NCBI GenBank assembly: GCA_002786065.1
Contig: NHNY01000005.1
Span: 496,001-560,000, forward strand
Direction of reading: 5' to 3'
From: Microcyclospora pomicola
Lineage: Eukaryota > Ascomycota > Dothideomycetes > Capnodiales
Length of the DNA stretch: 64,000 bases
Part shown: positions 9,412 to 21,153 of the stretch, one piece after another
Numbering within the stretch: position 1 is the first letter of the stretch
Layout: each line of letters starts with the position of its first letter
The notes under the pieces: generated by a model
What the model saw: the letters and a program-made list of their open reading frames with translations, nothing else
Databases searched by the model: none
What the model was told of the DNA's origin: nothing
Made by a program: the position numbers and the translations under genes

Positions 9412-11520
9412 CTAGTGGAAGTCATTGAAGCCACCAATCCAACCTGCATCCATGTCGTCACTCAAGCGAGGTGATGGAAGTTGCTCCATCTCGCCAACGT
9501 TCGCCTCCAACTCTTCGTCGAGGAAAGTCTTGGCCGGTCGGGAGAACTGAGCGTGGCCGGTAGGCATCGGAGGAGGCGAGCGGCGAGAGAAAGCAGTCGC
9601 TTTGTGCTCGCGCCAGTTGCTGTCGAGCGACCAAGCTTCCTTCGGACCGCTGCTGGTAGGGCTGCGTTCCTTCTCCTTGCGTTCCCAGACACGACTGTTA
9701 TTGACAGAAGTTGCACGAAGACGTTGAGGACTGCCTTGACGCCAGCTGCCGGCACGATCGCGAGACTTGGACTTCGTGCGCGGCTGCGACTTGGTCTTGC
9801 TGCTGCTCCCGAACGGGCTGAGGCTGGAGAAAGCGTCGGCAATGTTTCTGGTCTTGAGTGGCGTTGATGTGGCGACCACGTTGGACGTGACGACCGCAGT
9901 ATCTGGCTTCGAACGGCGAAGGTTGCCCAACGCCGCCCATTTGTCCAAGATAGAAGCAGAACGTTGCTTCGGGGACTGCGTGTCGTTGACCTTGTCCTGC
10001 TCCACCAGTTGCATGAGAGGGCTTGCCGTCCTCGAACCATCAACTTGCGCGAGCTGGGCAGGCAACGGACGTGGAGTGGCGCTTCCACGGCCATCTTCCT
10101 CCTTGATGACATTGAGGGGCGTTCTTGGCTTGACGTTGGGGACGTGCTCCAACTCTGGTGCCTCTATCGACAAGCGAACTTCTTCGGCGCTCATCTCTTC
10201 ATCCTCATCATAAAGGTCACTCCAGCTCTTGGAGAAACCAGTGCCTTTTGTGCCATAGGGTGATGACTTGATGGCAGGACGAGAGAAGCTGATGGGCAGA
10301 GAGCCGATGATGCTTGCCAACGGTTTGGAGACCGTCGACTTGCTTGACTTGAACGACATGCCAAGACCAGAGTCCATGTTCGAGGCGAGAGATGCTTGGT
10401 CGGCATCACGGTAGTGGTGCTCCGACTTGATTGATCCTGGAAACATGTCCATCTCATCGTCGTGGATGGTCGAAAGTTGGCGAGTGGCTTTGGGTGGCGT
10501 CTTCAACAAGGCGGTCGGCCATGGGAACGAGTCCGAAGCGCCCATGTTCGGGCTGTTGATGGACGGCGTACGTAAGGGTTGTCGAGCAGCAGTGGCGACA
10601 GGCACAAGATCCGCCTGTTCGGTGCAGAAATCGTCCAGCAGATCATCATCGGTGGTGAAGCTCACAACATCCTTGATGGCCTCCCGCACGGCACCGAGTG
10701 AACGGTTGGCAGGGTCCAAGGCCAACGAGTGCATCAAGACATTGTAAGTGTCTTGAGACAGGTTGGGGAAGACGTCGAAGATGCTTTGACGGTCGTGGAC
10801 GTAATCCGCAAACAGAGGGTCTTTCTGGGTTGGGGTGGCGAATGGGTTGCGCTGGAACAGGACGTTGAGCAAGACAATGCCGATGGCCCAAACGTCAGCC
10901 GCGGCAGGTGAGTAGCCATAACCGTAGACAGACGAATCGAACTGTTCCGGGGCCATGTAACGATCTGATCCGACGGCAAACTCGGTGGACCAGGTATCGG
11001 TGGTGGCCAAGCCAAAGTCACCCAGCTTCATGGAGCCACTGGCGGTGAGGAAGATGTTCTCCGGCTTGATGTCGCGGTGGTAGACCCCATTCGAATGCAA
11101 GTGATCAATGGCGTCGACCAGCTCGAGCATGAGAGCACGAACATGCTCCGTCTCCAGGGGTCCACGTCCAACACGAATTGCTTCGTACAGATCGCCGTTG
11201 GTGCACAGCTCCAGGACCATGTACGAGTGGTTCTCCGTCTCAAAGTCGTGAACGAAGTTGACGATGTTGGGGTGGGTTGGCAGGTTGGAGTGAATCGCGA
11301 GTTCTTCGGACAGTTCATCGATAGCAATAGCCGTGGGGCAAACCATGCTCTCCCGGGTGGCGCCTGGTTTGGTGATGCACTTGACAGCGACGTCCTGGCC
11401 AGTGAGCTCGTCCGTGGCGGTGAAGACCATACCGAAAGAGCCATGGTTGAGAGGTGAGACCGTCCGGAAGCGTCCACCTAAGAGCTTGCCATGCTCGAAT
11501 CCAACACGCATGCACTCCAT
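9412..11520 (-). CDS. KSP1: Serine/threonine protein kinase, Ksp1/Ran1 type
   Basis: Cytosolic or nuclear protein kinase related to yeast Ksp1 and fission-yeast Ran1, which act in nutrient/TORC1 signalling, filamentation and the block to meiosis. Single exon, 702 residues from the first ATG (MECMRVGFEHGKLL). The kinase domain covers about residues 15-300: glycine loop NHGSFG, VK lysine 47, HRDIKPEN with catalytic Asp150, DFG 168-170, and MAPE. It is therefore expected to be active. The remaining 400 residues are disordered, rich in Ser, Pro, Arg and Lys, with many SP/TP sites, and end in the motif DAGWIGGFNDFH. The upstream leader is long and gene-free, which fits a regulated gene. Confidence 0.88.
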   Translation of the reverse strand: MECMRVGFEHGKLLGGRFRTVSPLNHGSFGMVFTATDELTGQDVAVKCITKPGATRESMVCPTAIAIDELSEELAIHSNLPTHPNIVNFVHDFETENHSYMVLELCTNGDLYEAIRVGRGPLETEHVRALMLELVDAIDHLHSNGVYHRDIKPENIFLTASGSMKLGDFGLATTDTWSTEFAVGSDRYMAPEQFDSSVYGYGYSPAAADVWAIGIVLLNVLFQRNPFATPTQKDPLFADYVHDRQSIFDVFPNLSQDTYNVLMHSLALDPANRSLGAVREAIKDVVSFTTDDDLLDDFCTEQADLVPVATAARQPLRTPSINSPNMGASDSFPWPTALLKTPPKATRQLSTIHDDEMDMFPGSIKSEHHYRDADQASLASNMDSGLGMSFKSSKSTVSKPLASIIGSLPISFSRPAIKSSPYGTKGTGFSKSWSDLYDEDEEMSAEEVRLSIEAPELEHVPNVKPRTPLNVIKEEDGRGSATPRPLPAQLAQVDGSRTASPLMQLVEQDKVNDTQSPKQRSASILDKWAALGNLRRSKPDTAVVTSNVVATSTPLKTRNIADAFSSLSPFGSSSKTKSQPRTKSKSRDRAGSWRQGSPQRLRATSVNNSRVWERKEKERSPTSSGPKEAWSLDSNWREHKATAFSRRSPPPMPTGHAQFSRPAKTFLDEELEANVGEMEQLPSPRLSDDMDAGWIGGFNDFH

Positions 11521-14500
11521 GGATGTGGATGGCTGTGGGTGGTGGGTAGGTGGAGTTTCCGACACCGGCTGGGCGCCTCACGACAGCCCGAATGATTAGT
11601 CTAGAAGGGGGAATGGTCGGGGTTTGCGTAGCAACCAAAGCAGAGAAGGTCCGAACCAGAAGTTCAAAAACTTTTGGGGTTGTTTTGCGTGGGAAGAATG
11701 ACCACCAGGCAACAACAGCTCAACAGAGACCACCGTCGATCGCAGGAAATGACTCTGTGGTCAGAGGTGAGATTGGGTCGATTGCACGTGCAGATCGATC
11801 GCTCGCCGCCAACACTCCGGTACGATCCAAGATAATAATAGTAATGGTGTACTGGTGGGCGTTCGCTCGCTCAATAGCCCACCAAGTCCAAGCAAAAAAT
11901 AGGCAGCAAGTGTTCAAAGACACAAAAGAGTGGTGATCGTTGTATGTTTCATGAGTACAGATTTCGCAAAATATGGTCGAACAGAGAGGTGTCCGATGAG
12001 AGAGACGTGTCCGTGTAAGGGATTCTTGCTTGTTCAGGCGTAGGTGGTCGGTCAGGTCGTGTCGTGTCCCTCAAGGAGTGTAAGGTGGAGGCGTAAATGC
12101 GTAAGGGGGAATGACAAGGCGGAGGTGTTGGTCGTACAGGGTATCGTAGGTGAGCAAGTATGTGTTGTGTGTGAGAGAGAGAGGCGCGGAGAGTGCGAAG
12201 GTGGTAGGTTCGGAGGTGTCGGTCGGTGCCTAAGCTATGGCCTGGGTAGGTAGCGGACAGGTGGTCGTGACAAGCATCAAGAACCGCACGCTGCCGTCAC
12301 CCACGGGTTTTGACGAGACTGGCCGCTGGGCAGGTGATGTAGGACTGGAGAGGAAGCGTGGTGATGCTGATGGTGTCGTGATGCGCAAGCCGGTCGTGCT
12401 ATGACGAATGCCCGGATCGCCGGAGTCGGGTCACGGGTGCGATGACTGGACCGCACGGCAGTGATTGAAGGAGGGTTGACAGGGTCGACAAGATCGGTCG
12501 GGTTCACTGGAGTCGGCAATGGCGTGAAGCGTGTTGTGTTGTGTTGTATTGTGGATTGGATTGAATCGGATTAGGCGGGCGTAAAGAGTGGACGGGTTTC
12601 CAACACAGACAGGAGCGTCAGAGGTCGCTGTCGACTCGGGAGCCGGGGGAGGACTAGAGCATCGAAGGATGTCGCGAAGAGGACTATGGCAGAAGGCGAG
12701 GAGATAGAGGTCGAGCGGGAATGGCGGGTTGTTTTGTTGACAAAAGTGAGAGATTGAGGTGGATGGCGGTGAAGGTGGTAGAGTAGTCGAGGTGGAGGTG
12801 TAGGCGAGGCGGAATAGGATGGATGGGATGGGCTGGCGAGTAGAGTTAAGGTCGGGAGCGGTAGCAGCAGCAGTAGCGAGCATGATTCGACGCAGGCACA
12901 CGCCAACGGGGGTCAGCAGGTGTGGAGTCCGGCGATCGAGAGCAGACGACTCGCCTCGATCCAGTCTGGCCGCGAACCTTCCATGGCCCGTCCACGAAGA
13001 ACGACGACATCTTGCCAGTGCCGGGGATTGGCTGCAGATACGCCCTCCTCAAACCACCGACACCCTCCACCGACACCCCCGAAAGTCTCGAGACGGCGCC
13101 AGCGACGTGTCCTCTGCTCGATGGCCAGAAGCTTCAGTCTGTCTCCAATGCCATTCCTGATCCTGCAATAATCACTCGACTAACTACCTCATCAGCTTGG
13201 AATGTGCTCGATCTCGGGGACCGGCGGGAAGCAGTAAAGGGAGTTCCATGCCATTCCACGATCATTATCGCTCAACGTCATGTCCATATCTCATCAAACA
13301 CACATATCCCTTGAAAATGACGAGGACTTCGACCTCACTCAAACAATCCAGCTTCAGTGAGGTCCGCAGTCTGCATCATCGGCATCGTTCTATTCTTACC
13401 GTACTGTACTGCAGCCTGTCAGGTATGCGGGGACAGTACTGCATATATGGAGACATGAAACAGCGCCAGACGAATGGCCATGGGCAACGCGTGGCACAAG
13501 GGGCCCGTTTCATCAACCTCCACTCTCCACCTACTGTGCTGCTCGCTTTCACTCCAGACCATCATCATGGTTGAGTAGGTACCTTATCATTCCGTCTCTC
13601 AGCTATCCCAACCAGACACACCCAGACACTCCAAGAGGCCTCGCTCGTAGAAGCAGTGGGACACTCTGCAGGGCTTCCATGGATTTCCACCAGCATTATT
13701 ATTATGCACCGCTATCCGCCACCGGGCAACCGAATGGGTCGATCACGGTTGTTATTATTGCTCCTCTTTTGGCGCCGACCCAATTCGAGGAGATTGCCCA
13801 TGCTCCCACGTGATGGCGTCCTTACCATACATTGATCGTGCTGACTACTGTGGTGTATGTATCCTCTCGCCCATACCGTCTCCTCAACCGCCCCCGCCAT
13901 GTTCACTCGACATTCCGTACGGACGATGCGGTGTAGACACGACGAGTCCAATGGCTGCAGACGACCGTGAAAATCTCTGCTCGGTGCGCCGGTTGAGAGG
14001 GTTCGCATCTCAAACCTGGCAAATGAAGACCATCCTCGCTACACACTCTTTTCGCCGTGGCGTCCTGCACGCTTCATCGTAGCTTGCAGCAGCCTGCATG
14101 AGACTTGCATGCAGCAACTTCCTCGGGAGGACCACGGCATTGAGCCTGTGGCAACTTAGTGCAGGTTCGCACGTTGCAGACTCGAGAGTGGATCTTGCCG
14201 TGGATCCGTACGAGGAGTGTATTCTGATTGTTTGGGGCGGTAAACATTGATGGAATTGCGCCTGGCAAACATCTCGTCGGAACACGTTTCCCCCATCTTG
14301 AGCTTCTGCCAGAACCGCCAAGCGCCCCGCAGACCGGGGAGCGTGGTGGCGACGGCGTCACTCTGCATCTTTCGCCACACACCACAGCCATCAGGTGATG
14401 CTCAGTAGTGCCCGGTATCCGTGTTGGTTTGTACAAGATACAACAACAATACCGTACATGTCGCTCTCCGCACAAGTATTGCACAGTATAATGCTGCTCG

Positions 14501-15326
14501 TCCGGTCGGCCTAGGGCACATTCATTCACGTACCGGTTGATTGGACTCGGATCTCCAACGGCCATGTGTTTCCAGACGCGGCATGGCGCCGACCCGCCAA
14601 ACAGCGGTGAAGCTGCATCTCTGTTGTCGAGTGCTAGACCCGTCCAACCATCCATCTTGGTGATTTTTCTTCACTCGAGCACTGTACAACGTCCGGACCG
14701 CGCGCGTCCTCGAACAAGCGCTTCGCCAGGCTATCCTATGAGCGTCGCGGTCCTTGCAGAGATTTCTCTCCAACAGGCCGTCGTAGGGAAGACAAATCGC
14801 ATGCACTTGTGAGGGGCATGAGTCTGGATCGGTTGAACGGGCACGACGGTCAAAATTGCCGACCGAAATTGTACTGAAAGATTGTAGGTGAGCGGCGTAT
14901 CTGTGTATGTTGTGGTTCGATCTTCAGATTCGCGCCCATCCAGCGATGTATCCCCAGTGATGAAACTGCCGCTTAGGCTTCGCCAGCTGTTGCACCATCT
15001 GGCGCTCGCATGTGCTGCCGATACCGCCAGCCATGACGGGGTCGAGTCGCATCGCTTCGCATCGAATGAGCACGACGAGTATGATATTCACTATCAACAC
15101 TTCACCGCGCAGCTCGTGGTGCGACACTAGCAAAGACTCCACCACTGCGAAAGTGATGATCTTTTCGTGAGAACGACGTTCATACTCTCGGCTGTCCTAC
15201 CACCGCATCCGCGTCGACAAGTGTCTGTGGCACCCGAACATCGATCGTCTGCCAACTCCACCTCACGCAGTTTAATCCGACTTCACCACAACCACTCTTG
15301 GGTTGGTCTCCACTTTTCCTCTCAGT
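11521..15326. other. Gene-poor 3.8 kb region upstream of the kinase
   Basis: Several overlapping open frames of 80-190 codons exist here on both strands. They lack domains, carry skewed composition and shadow each other, so none is accepted. The part next to the kinase is purine-rich on +, hence pyrimidine-rich on the kinase strand, as in fungal 5' leaders. Simple repeats occur at 12.17 kb (GA) and 12.53 kb (GTGTT). It likely holds the kinase promoter/leader and the promoter of the enolase-phosphatase. Confidence 0.5.
12531..12550. repeat. (GTGTT)n pentanucleotide microsatellite
   Basis: Four units, the last one with a G-to-A change, in the gene-poor stretch upstream of the kinase. Confidence 0.7.
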
Positions 15327-16818
15327 ATGGATGCCATTAAATATGTTTTGCTGGACATTGGTATGCCGCCCTGCCCAATCTTTCGTGCATATGTGACCAC
15401 CGCCCAACCTCCTTCACCCCCATCTCACTGCTCCTCCAACCGGCCAACCAGAGTCGCTCACTCACCGCTGTTCCTTCCCAGAGGGTACCATCTGTCCAAT
15501 ATCCTTTGTCAAAGACACTCTAGTGAGTCCATCCCGCACATCTGCAATGTATCTCCACAAAAAATCTGCTTTCGTGGCTCCTATCACAGCATTCCGCGGA
15601 CCACCATTTGATCCTTTCCCTTCTCAAATTCTTTCACCTGAATCTTCACTATGGCACGGGCCCGGATCTAACCCCCGGACCTCCAGTTTCCCTACGCGAT
15701 CAAAGCGCTCCCCGATGTGCTGGCCTCCAAATGGGACGACCCTGACTTCCTGCCGTATCGGGAAGCTTTCCCGCCAGGCATACGGGACTCCCAAGCCGCC
15801 CTGCTCGCCCATGTCGAAGACTTGACAAAGCGTGACATAAAAATCGCCTACCTGAAGAACCTGCAGGGCTACCTGTGGGAGGAGGGTTACGAAAGCGGTG
15901 CCTACGCCACCCCGCTGTTCCCTGATGTCGCCCCCCAACTGAAGCGCTGGCGCGCCGCCGGCATCGAGCTGGCCATCTACTCCTCCGGCAGTGTGTTTGC
16001 GCAGAAACTGTTGTTCGCACATGTCGACGCACGCGTGCTGCCGCTGAGCAAGAAACATGCCCGTCCGGACGAGGAGACGAGCGCGGATGAGGCGGCATTC
16101 GAGCATGCTGGTCCTGCGATTAAGCGCACCAAAGTCAGTGGCGACACAGCACATGACGAGCTGGCCAAGCCGGACATCGTGGCCGCCACCGTGCGCGATC
16201 ATGTCGAGGCGAGCGTTACAGGGAACCAGGTGGAGGATCTGACGGAGTTCTTTGGCGGCTGGTTTGACACGACCAATGCCGGGCTGAAGAACGATTCGAA
16301 CAGCTATAACAAGATCCTCGCGACGATGAATGTATGTATATGCGCATGTATGCCTCCTGGCACCATCACCGGTTCCCCTGATGTCCGACCTCTGCAATCT
16401 CGAAAGCTAACATATCCCTTCCTCCCAGTGGCAACCAAGCCGCACGCTTTTCCTCTCCGACAACCCGCAGGAAATCGACGCCGCCGCCATCGCCAGCATC
16501 CACGCCATCCTGGTCGAGCGGCCGGGCAACTCCCCGGTGGCGGAGTTCGAACGGCAACGGCTCGAGGCCATCGGCAGTCTCGAAGAGCTCCGCCTGCCGG
16601 ACGCCAAGGGCGAGCGTACGACCGGCGGCGGCGGACATGCTGAGATTGACGCGGATGCTGTTGATCTCAACCCAGTCGACAATGGCGCTCTCGCGGGTGA
16701 TGGCAGTGGCTTGATGTCTTCCGACCCTCTTGAGATAGCGGGTAAGGAGGAGGGCAAGGGACAGAAGGGAAAAATCGTCACCGCGTCCGAGGACCTTCCC
16801 ATCCCGCGTCTCACATAG
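15327..16818 (+). CDS. UTR4: Enolase-phosphatase E1 (methionine salvage), expanded
   Basis: Bifunctional HAD-superfamily enzyme that enolises and dephosphorylates diketo-methylthiopentyl-1-phosphate in methionine salvage. Exons 15327-15360, 15482-15522, 15687-16331 and 16429-16818 give 369 residues; the family is usually about 230-260. The first two small exons rebuild LLDIEGTICPISFVKDTL, the HAD motif I region (here DxE, as in E1). Also visible are YREAFPPGIRDSQ, the motif II serine in IYSSGSVFAQKLLF (about 122-135), FFGGWFDTTNAGLK and motif III FLSDNPQEID. Two additions explain the length: an Ala/Glu/Lys-rich insert of about 70 residues (about 138-207) between motif II and the FDTT segment, and a C-terminal tail of about 75 residues rich in Gly and acidic residues. 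Core motifs are intact, so activity is expected. Confidence 0.9.
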
Positions 16819-16981
16819 GTAGCCCTAGCCATGTATGTCGATTCTTGCACGCCGTTGTGGCATGATGGGGTTTCTCTCTCTCTATCTCACATAGCCAATT
16901 CCGACAGAAAAGTTATCGTTTATTCTATTTCCAGTCCTCATCGGAACTCATCATCAGCTCCCATCTGAAACCTTCTCTATG

Positions 16982-18534
16982 CTACTCACCCTCCTGCTCA
17001 CCACCACCACCACAACCACCACCGTCCCCCCTTGCCCCATTTCGTCTCCGCGCCACCACCCACCAGTTATCCTTCTCATACCCGGCCTCGACCACCTCGC
17101 CGCCCGCCGCGCGCACATCCTCCTCGAGTTCCCCGCGGCGGTAGAGATGGTAGTAGCGCTGAAAGACCTGTTCACTTGCGACCGGTTCCGCTACTTCCGC
17201 ACCCTGTCCCGCTCCCTCCGTCCCTACATCAGGGACCGCTCCATCGACGATCCCTCCCTCTTCCCGCTTCTCCTTTTTCGTCATCGTCGTCTTCGTCTTC
17301 GTCTTCTTTCCTTTCGTCCCCCCTCCTTCCTCCCCACCCCCACCCCGCCCCTTCCGCACCCACGGCACCATGACGTCCTGCGCGTCGCCCGCGCCCCACC
17401 CGCGCCGGCTGCTTTGCTGCTCGAGCGCCCAGACGTACAGGAGCGCTTTGCCTCCTCCGTCACCTCCTGCGGCATCACTCTCATCCGCATCTGCATCGAC
17501 ATCGACACCCGCCTCCCCGCCTCCTGCGCGTGCGTGCGTTGTGGCTGTCGCCACGGGTCGACTGCGCGCCGCCGCAGCAGGAGCAGGACGCAACATCGCC
17601 AGCACGGCGCCGATGGCCGCGCGCCGCCGCGCGGGCGTCGAGAGATGGTGCACAACGGCGATGCTCAGGGCGAAGTCGAAGGTGGCGGGGGGGTGGGGGA
17701 GGTGCAGGATGTCGGCGACGAGGACGGAGTGGGGGGATGATGGAGATTGAGGGGGAGGGGGTGTGGTGGAGGAGGGGGGGTTTGATGGGGTAGAGGAGAG
17801 AGGTGAAGAGGACGCTGCGGCGATTTTGGCTAGGGCGGTTGAACTGGGAGGGATGGTTAGATGGGACATTACGGCCGTGAACCTAGGTGGAGAAAGGCAG
17901 GGTGAAGTGGTTCATCAGAGGTGGGGACTCTGCTCGTAGTGGAAGTCGAACGATGTATTCGCTCTTGGTTTCTCCTTTTTGTTTTGCGACTCAATCGCGG
18001 GAAAAGAAATTGGGATGCTGAAGTAGAGTCTGGCGAGCGTCGTCTCCGATTGCTCGAGAAAGTGGCAAGCTGCAACATTCATGGCATTTGTGAAGCCGTC
18101 GAATATCGAGCATGAAGTGACGACGGCACGGAAAGTAACGCGTCGAAAACCGCAATCAACAACTCGAACACGAGCTGGGATCGGGAAGGTTCACATACCG
18201 ATCTGAGCCCACGATGTACACGTCCCGATTGACGGCGAGGTATTTCCCATTTCCACAGCCGACGTCCAGACCGATGGAGCCTGGTGGTAGAGCTAAGAGG
18301 AACTTTTCGATGATCGGCCAGGGCTATTTGGCAATTTTCAGTCAGCTTAGATTGTTCTTCTTTTCTGATGATTGGGCTGGGCATGTCGCTCTCGCACGTT
18401 ATTTTACGCGTTGCTGGAAAAGGGGCCGACTGTACCTTATATCGCGTCGAGGAGAAATGTGAGGCGATTTGCTCGTACACAGCATGGACATGGGTTTCTT
18501 CATAAATTTCGTCGGTGGAGGGGTCGGTTGGCAT
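16982..18534 (-). CDS. TRM9: tRNA wobble-uridine carboxymethyl methyltransferase Trm9
   Basis: Adds the final methyl group of mcm5U at the wobble position of certain tRNAs, working with Trm112. Exons 18534-18436, 18323-18199 and 17843-16982 give 361 residues. Exon 1 carries [20 protein letters not shown], exon 2 carries [16 protein letters not shown] and the SAM-binding motif [11 protein letters not shown], and exon 3 carries [16 protein letters not shown] and the C-terminal [14 protein letters not shown] and [11 protein letters not shown]. These are all Trm9 hallmarks. The second intron is about 355 nt, long for this window; its acceptor follows a CTAACC branch site, and the 3' border was chosen to keep GSDRS in frame. 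Exon 3 is very GC-rich and contains two low-complexity inserts (Ala/Asp/Gly and Lys/Glu/Gly) plus a Gly-rich tail. Confidence 0.88.
16997..17027. repeat. CAC/ACC trinucleotide tract inside TRM9
   Basis: A CAC/ACC run on the + strand, reading as glycine codons (GGT/GTG register) in the C-terminal tail of the Trm9 frame. It may vary in length between strains. Confidence 0.6.
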
Positions 18535-19648
18535 TTTTTTTCTCGTTTTCGTTACAGGATCACGATGACTTTATTACTTTTGCAGAGTCAAAAGTTATAT
18601 CATTGTAAAGGAAAGTTTGAACGAATGCTATCGTGGAATGTTACATGATGCTGTGGCAGATGTGGCTCACGGGGTCCAGTGGAGTGGAGGTCAAAAGTGT
18701 CAAAGTGCCTGGGCTGGCTGCGCGGGTCGGTTTACATCAGACTTCACTTCTTGACATTGACATCCCACTCTATCTCTGGCTCTCGATATGCAACCTCTCT
18801 AGGTCGACCACCACATGTGGTCACAGCCAGATCCATGTTCCGATCAAGAACGAAAATGCCATCAAAGAAACACACCGACGCAGCTGAGAGCGGACCTATG
18901 CCTCCTCAATTTTGCATTCCACGAACTTCTACGGCTGGAGGCCCTGCAACCGGCTCTATAATCCGCTCGTCATCATCTTGGAGAAGTTGCATTCAGGCCA
19001 AACAAGAATGCAGTATTGCAGCAATATCGCTGTTCAATTCCCAGCCGCTGTGTATGCCTGCAGGAGCTACCGGCCTAGTAAGCCTATAGACATGCTTCAT
19101 CCGCTGCAAGTAAGAAGGACAGGGCAGGTACAGATTTCGGACCCAAACATGCTCTCCACCCTGGTGGCATCGTTAAATATTCCCATATTGGTCGGTCCTG
19201 TTACGGTGATCTCGCGCGAAGCACAGCTACTAATGAGCGAGGCCGACATCGAGATTATTGACAGGTTAAACCATGGCGGCGGCAATAGGAAACGAATCCC
19301 TTTGTCTTATCACGCCAGTACGGATGCAGAATGAATGAGATGAGCTTGCATGCTATAATCATTGACCTTCTAAAAGGTTTCTCTCCCGCGCATGAGATTC
19401 AATTGTCATGATTGCTTGCGGTCGATGACAATGAGTTCGCATGCTCACATGCATTCCACGCCAGCAAGTCCACGCTCTTTGTCCACACAATAACAATCTC
19501 CTTATTTCTACCTCATCTCTAATCACAGACGACTGCCCAAATCTTATACCATACCGCAACTCCCTTTCCTTCTTTGCATCTTCTTCAGACCTACCAATCC
19601 ACTACCAAACCATAAACATTTCTTACTTCCCCTTCCCGTCCATTACCA
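18535..19648. other. Intergenic, divergent TRM9 / ubiquitin protease promoters
   Basis: A 140-codon open frame at about 18912-19334 (+) lacks an ATG at its start and any domain, and was not accepted. The last 250 bases are pyrimidine-rich and probably form the 5' leader of the downstream protease gene. Confidence 0.5.
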
Positions 19649-21153
19649 ATGCCGAAACGAAAGAGAGATCCATGGGCAACCAAGCCAAAGAAACTCCGCA
19701 AGACCCTTCCCAGAGAATGGATGCAGAAATATGTTCAAGACGGACCTCAAGGACTTGCCAACGACGCCGTGACCTGCTACCGTCTTGGCCTGATGCAATG
19801 TCTACTACACACTCCGGTCTTATTGCGGTACATTGAGACCATCCATAAGCCCCGAAGCGATGATCATGACCGTCAGAACTGCGTCATCTGCTCTTTCCAG
19901 AAAGTCATCAAGGCGTATTGGATCACTCGAACGGCCACCGAATTTCCACCGGGGGTCGCAACGGCTGGGGTCCTTTTTGATCTGTGGGAAGCTATGCACG
20001 CGAGTATAGTTCCAGGCGTCACATCCACAGCACCAATTATTCAGTCACAGAATCAGGAGGACCCGGCTGAGTTCTGGTCAGCATTGCTCGAAATGCTTGG
20101 CCCTGGAAGCGCGACTTGGTAAGAATTCACTCCTGTTTCAGAAGTACTGCGCGATGATTATATCTAACACACTTGACCAGGACCAGAAAATACATGTTCG
20201 AACTCCATTACACGACACATCGAGATTGCGCCCACTGCCACCGACCGCTTTTCAATCCCAACCCTAGCCACAGCGACCTGCTTTCCCTCGGCATCGTCAC
20301 GCCTGAAAATGCCAATCTCGACACTTATCTCGACAACTACTTCGTCGAGAATGTCTACGATGACAAGGCCTGCGACAACCCCGCTTGTCCCAGTAACCGG
20401 CATCCAGCCCCACGCAGCCCCAGCTCGTCGCTCGATTCCCTCATCAGCGACGACGAGGCCGGTGGCCCTCCTGCTAGACGCCACCGCATCGACGCTATCC
20501 GCATCACCAACGCCCCCGAGGTCCTCTTCATTCAGCTCAAGCGCTACGGCATGCCCGTCAAGAGCGGCCGCCGCGGCAGCCTACAGATCGGCAAGTTGAG
20601 CCAGCCGGTACCACACCCGCTCGAGCTGAACCTGCGCCGCTGGGCCGAGCCCGCGGCCGCGGCCAAGATCGACTCGCTCCAGTACCAGCTGCAGGGCGTC
20701 GTGTGCCACCGTGGGCGGTCCACGGACAGCGGCCACTACATCTCAGTGGTGCGCGAGCGCCAAGGCGACGGCTGCGCGGTCGTCGACGACGAGACCGTCA
20801 CTCGCTTCGCGACCTCGGCGGTCTTGTCGGATCCGAAGCGCGACGCGAAGTCGAGGATGTTCGACGTGTATTGCTTGGTGTACACGAAGGTGGCGGAGAC
20901 GAAGGAGAAGGTGGAGAAGAAGGAGAGGAAGAAGGAGAAGAGAGCGGCGGACGTGGACGAGGTGACGGAGGACGCGGCGGAAGGGGAGGACGCGGCGGTG
21001 TTCCAGGACGCGGTGGAAGTGCAGGAGGCTGCGGGAGAAGAAGAGGGAGCAGCAGAGAGCGCGCCGCCGCCGCCGCCGCCGCCGGAGGAGCAGGCTCCAA
21101 AGACGAAGCGGCAGAGGACAGCGACGCGGAAGGCGAAGGAGAGGGGCAAGTAG
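19649..21153 (+). CDS. Ubiquitin-specific protease (peptidase family C19), compact
   Basis: Cysteine protease that removes ubiquitin from proteins. Two exons, 19649-20118 and 20181-21153, 480 residues. The Cys box reads GLANDAVTCYRLGLMQ with catalytic Cys43 and the oxyanion Asn38 five residues before it. The usual Gly in GNTCY is replaced by Ala-Val. The His box is STDSGHYISVV (His342), followed by VVDDETVTRF, the third catalytic element. A zinc site in the fingers subdomain is suggested by CAHC and CDNPAC. The 470-nt first exon holds the Cys box, and joining through the 62-nt intron gives ...GSATWTRKYMFELHYTTHRDC. The tail is Lys/Glu-rich with a Pro run and an Arg/Lys-rich end, possibly a nuclear signal. 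The catalytic set is complete; the specific orthologue is not assigned. Confidence 0.87.

Noticed and set aside
12431-12906. 156-codon minus-strand frame upstream of the kinase
   Set aside because: Pro/Ser/Thr-rich reading of a pyrimidine-rich leader; no conserved features.
14074-14655. 193-codon minus-strand frame in the gene-poor region
   Set aside because: Cys/Arg/Pro-rich, with overlapping frames of similar length on both strands and no domain or splice context.
18912-19334. 140-codon + frame between TRM9 and the ubiquitin protease
   Set aside because: Begins at a TTG, not an ATG, and has no recognisable family.
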